The notes under the pieces are model-generated. The model saw only the letters and a program-made list of their open reading frames with translations. It made no database searches and was not told where the DNA came from. The position numbers and the translations under genes are program-made. 64,000 bases of DNA from Euonymus europaeus (Eukaryota > Streptophyta > Magnoliopsida > Celastrales > Celastraceae), in the NCBI GenBank assembly GCA_963580455.1, contig OY756970.1:6572001-6636000 (forward strand). Direction: 5' to 3'. Shown here one piece after another: positions 60,886 through 64,000 of the stretch; within the stretch, counting starts at the first letter, position 1, and each line of letters opens with the position of its first letter.

Positions 60886-63800
60886 TTCGATGCCAGAAGC
60901 CCAACTTTCTATGACAAATGGACAAAACCATTTAAAGCTCCTCCATAGAGTGAGTTGAGAAACTTCGGACTATCAAAGTTGCTCGGTGTACAATTTTTAT
61001 TGTTCTTCTATGTCAAATTTTACGAGTATAAGCTTCCTAGATTATTTCGATGCGATAACACCAACTTTATAAGACAAATGGACAAAATCGTTTAAAGCTC
61101 CTCCATAGAGTGAGTTGAGCAATTTCAGACTATCAAAGTTGCTCGGTGTACACTTTTTATTGTTCTTCTATGTCAAATTTTACGAGTATAAGCTTCCTAG
61201 ATTATTTCGATGCGAAAACACCAACTTTATAAGACAAATAGACAAAACCGTTTAAAGCTCCTCTAGAGAGTGAGTTGAACAACTTCGGACTACCAAAGTT
61301 GCTCGGTGTACACTTTTTATTGTTCTTCTATGTTAAATTTTACGAGTATAAGCTTCCTAGATTATTTCGATGCCAAAATCCCAACTTTCCTATGAAAAAT
61401 GGACAAAACCGTTTATAGCTCTTCCATAGAGTGAGTTGAGCAACTTCGGACTATCAAAGTTCTCGGTGTACACTTTTTATTGTTCTTCTATGTCAAATTT
61501 TACGAGTATAAGCTTCCTAGATTATTTCGATGCCAAAACCCCAACTTTCCTATGACAAATGGACAAAACCATTTATAGCACCTCCATAGAGTGAGTTGAG
61601 CAACTTCGGACTATTAAAGTTGCTCGGTGTACACTTTTTATTGTTCTTCTATGTCAAATTTTACGAGCATAAGCTTCCTAGATTATTTCGATGCCAAAAC
61701 ACAAATTTCTTATGACAAATGGAAAAAACTGTTAAAAGCTACTTCATAGTGAGAGTTGAGCAATTCCGGACCGTCAAAGTTGCCCGGTGAACACTTTTTA
61801 TTGTTCTTCTAAATCAAATTTTACGAGTATATGTTTCCTAGATTAATTCGATCCCAAAACCACAACTTTCTTTGACAAATGGACAAAACCGTTTAAAGCT
61901 CCTCCATAGAGTGAGTTGAGCAACATCGGACTATCAAAGTTGCTCGGTGTACACTTTTTATTGTTCTTCTATGTCAAATTTTACGAGTATAAGCTTCCTA
62001 GATTATTTCGATGCGAAAACACCAACTTTATAAGACAAATGGACAAATCCGTTTAAAGCTCCTCCACAGAGTGAGTTGAGCAACTTCGGACTATCAAAGT
62101 TGCTCGGTGTACACTTTTTATTGTTCTTCTATGTCAAATTTCATGAGTATAGGCTTCCTAGATTATTTCGATGCCAAAACCCCAACTTTCCTATGACAAA
62201 TGGACAAAAACATTTAAAGCTCCTCCATAGAGTGAGTTGAGCAACATCAAACTATCAAAGTTGCTTGGTGTACACTTTTTATTGTTCTTCTATGTTAAAT
62301 TTTTCGAGTATAAGCTTCCTAGATTATTTCGATGCCAAAACCCCAACTTTCCTATGACAAATGGACAAAACCGTTTATAGCTCTTCCATAGAGTGAGTTG
62401 AGCAACTTCGGACTATGAAAGTTCTCGGTGTACACTTTTTATTGTTCTTCTATGTCAAATTTTACGAGTATAAGCTTCCTAGATTATTTCGATGCCAAAA
62501 CCCCAACTTTCCTATGACAAATGGACAAAACCATTTATAGCTCCTCCATAGAGTGAGTTGTGCAACTTCGGACTATCAAAGTTGTTCGGTTTACACTTTT
62601 TATTATTCTTCTATGTCAAATTTTACGAGCATAAGCTTCCTAGATTATTTCGATGCCAAAACCCAAATTTCTTATGACAAATGGACAAAACCGTTAAAAG
62701 CTACTTCATAGTGAGAGTTGAGCAATTCCGGACCATCAAAGTTGCCCGGTGAACACTTTTTATTGTTCTTCTAAGTCAAATTTTACGGGTATACGTTTCC
62801 TTTATTATTTCGATGACAAAACACCAACTTTTTATGATAAATGGACAAAACCGTTTAAAGCTCTTCCATAGAGTGAGTTGAGCAACTTCAGACTATCAAA
62901 GTTGCTCAGTGTACACTCTTTATTGTTCTTCTATGTCAAATTTTACGAGTATAATCTTCCTAGATTATTTCGATGCGAAAACACCAACTTTATAAGACAA
63001 ATAGACAAAACCGTTTAAAGCTCCTCTAGAGAGTGAGTTGAACAACTTCGGACTATCAAAGTTGCTCGGTGTACACTTTTTATTGTTCTTCTATGTCAAA
63101 TTTTACGAGTATAAGCTTCCTAGATTATTTTGATGCGAAAACAGCAACTTTATAAGACAAATGGACAAAACCGTTTAAAGCTCCTCCATTGAGTGAGTTG
63201 AGCAACTTCGGACTATCAAAGTTGCTCGTTGTACACTTTTTATTGTTCTTCTATGTCAAATTTTACGAGTATAAGCTTCCTGGATTATTTCGATGCCAAA
63301 ACCTCAACTTTCTTATGACAAATGGACAAAACCGTAAAAAGTTACTTCATAGTGAGAGTTGAGCAATTTCGGAATATCAAAGTTGCTTAGTGTACACTTT
63401 TTATTGTTATTCTAAGTCAAATTTTACGAGTATATGTTTCCTAGATTATTTCGATGCCAAACCCCCAACTTTCTGTGACAAATGGACAAAACCGTCTAAA
63501 GCTCCTCCATAGAGTGAGTTGAGCAACTTCGGACTATCAAAGTTGCTCGGTCTACACTTTTTATTGTTCTTCTATGTCAAATTTTACGAGTATAAGCATC
63601 CTAGATTATTTCGATGACAAAACCCCAACTTTCTATGACAAATGGACAAAACCGTTTAAAGCTCTTCCATAGAGTGAGTTGAGCAACTTCGGACTATCAA
63701 AGTTGCTCGGTGTACACTCTTTATTGTTCTTCTATGTCAAATTTTACGAGTATAAGCTTCCTAGTTTATTTCGATGCGAAAACACCAACTTTATAAGACA

Positions 63801-64000
63801 AATGGACAAAACCGTTTAAAATTCCTCCACAGAGTGAGTTGAGCAACTTCGGACTATCAAAGTTACTCGGTGTACACTTTTTATTGTTCTTCTATGTCAA
63901 ATTTTAAGAGTATAAGCTTCCTAGATTATTTCGATGCCAAAACCCAAACTTTCCTATGACAAATGGACAAAAACATTTATAGCTCCTCCATAGAGTGAGT
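60886..64000 (+). repeat. Segment colinear with 41.65-44.3 kb at a ~19,242-bp shift
   Basis: The markers AAGCCCAAC/GAGAAACTTC (60,896), CAATTTCAGAC (61,121), GACTACCAAAG (61,289), AAAGTTCTCGG (61,458), GACTATTAAAG (61,610), GCCCGGTGAACAC (61,782 and 62,744), TTACGGGTATACG (62,783) and CGGTCTACAC (63,548) appear in the order and spacing of 41,656-44,316, shifted by 19,241-19,242 bp. Scattered private changes (GATAACACC near 61,053, TTTGACAAATGG near 61,872) show it is an older copy than the local HORs. From about 63,610 it follows the 48,536-type sequence to the window end. Confidence 0.8.

Larger units (their letters stand above)
1..64000 (+). repeat. ~160-bp satellite DNA array filling the whole window
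   Basis: Every line of the window is a copy of one monomer of about 160 bp, always in the same orientation, giving about 400 copies. Landmarks that recur every 159-161 bp are GAGTTGAGCAACTTCGGAC, GGTGTACAC, ATTGTTCTTCTATGTCAAA, GAGTATAAGCTTCCTAGA and ACAAATGGACAAAACC. One-base length changes are mostly a missing C in the CCAAACCCCAAC variant (159) and an extra base in the CCTATGAC or CTTATGAC variants (161). No foreign insert, inversion or unique spacer was found. Long tandem arrays with higher-order structure are typical of centromeres in plants and animals, so a centromeric role is an inference; nothing in the sequence proves kinetochore occupancy. The full extent of the array is unknown because both window edges lie inside it. 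Confidence 0.98.

Noticed and set aside
1..64000. CRISPR array (regular repeats)
   Set aside because: The period is ~160 bp with no distinction between constant repeats and unique spacers. All parts of the unit repeat, as in satellite DNA.
1..64000. Tandem gene family, rDNA spacer, or RNA genes such as tRNA or 5S arrays
   Set aside because: No rRNA or tRNA-like conserved boxes, no coding units, and the 160-bp unit has no recognisable RNA gene features.

Overview
The whole 64 kb window is one uninterrupted satellite DNA array. It is built head-to-tail, in a single orientation, from a monomer of about 160 bp (159-161 bp, roughly 400 copies, about 37-38% GC in a hand-made consensus). I found no protein-coding gene, RNA gene, transposon, CRISPR array or single-copy DNA. 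The open frames of 60-148 codons are by-products of stop-poor phases of the satellite: they recur with each copy and simply spell out the monomer. This architecture indicates a eukaryotic, probably centromeric or pericentromeric, array. The monomer length and a weak 40-bp internal periodicity (4 x 40) resemble what is described for the carrot centromeric satellite CentDc (about 159 bp, four 39-40 bp subrepeats). An Apiaceae/Daucus origin is therefore a hypothesis only; I could not compare sequences.

Layout by higher-order repeat (HOR) structure. (1) 1-~21,995: one HOR family whose unit is 18 monomers (2,880/2,881 bp) at 70, 2,950 and 9,190, 21 monomers (3,359 bp) at 5,831, and 14 monomers (2,241 bp) at 12,071, 14,312, 16,553 and 18,794, plus a partial unit at 21,035. 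Alternating unit subtypes give super-periods of 6,240 bp and then 4,482 bp. (2) ~21,995-25,216: diverged monomers without an obvious HOR. (3) 25,217-31,338: a 2,567-bp, 16-monomer HOR, 2.4 near-identical copies, containing a nested 3-monomer repeat. (4) 31,339-~38,100: a mosaic of monomer variants with a ragged 9-monomer period near its end. (5) ~38,100-48,535: a family of 10-monomer (1,602 bp) and 16-monomer (2,563 bp) units built from 6-, 4- and 10-monomer modules. (6) 48,536-49,041: a short transition. (7) 49,042-54,930: a 2,888-bp, 18-monomer HOR, two near-identical copies. (8) 54,931-60,885: relatives of block 7, including an exact two-copy 1,765-bp (11-monomer) duplication and a segment repeated at a 5,134-bp shift. 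(9) ~60,890-64,000: sequence colinear with 41.65-44.3 kb at a shift of about 19,242 bp.

The notable content is structural. Each typical monomer carries a 9-bp inverted repeat (GAGCAACTT / AAGTTGCTC, 10-bp spacer) followed by the palindrome GTGTACAC. Some variant monomers show paired changes in both arms of the inverted repeat. Chimeric monomers mark the sites of in-register unequal exchange that explain the 18-, 21- and 14-monomer unit sizes. The window is best read as a record of satellite homogenization: several independently amplified HOR families lie side by side, separated by older, mixed sequence.
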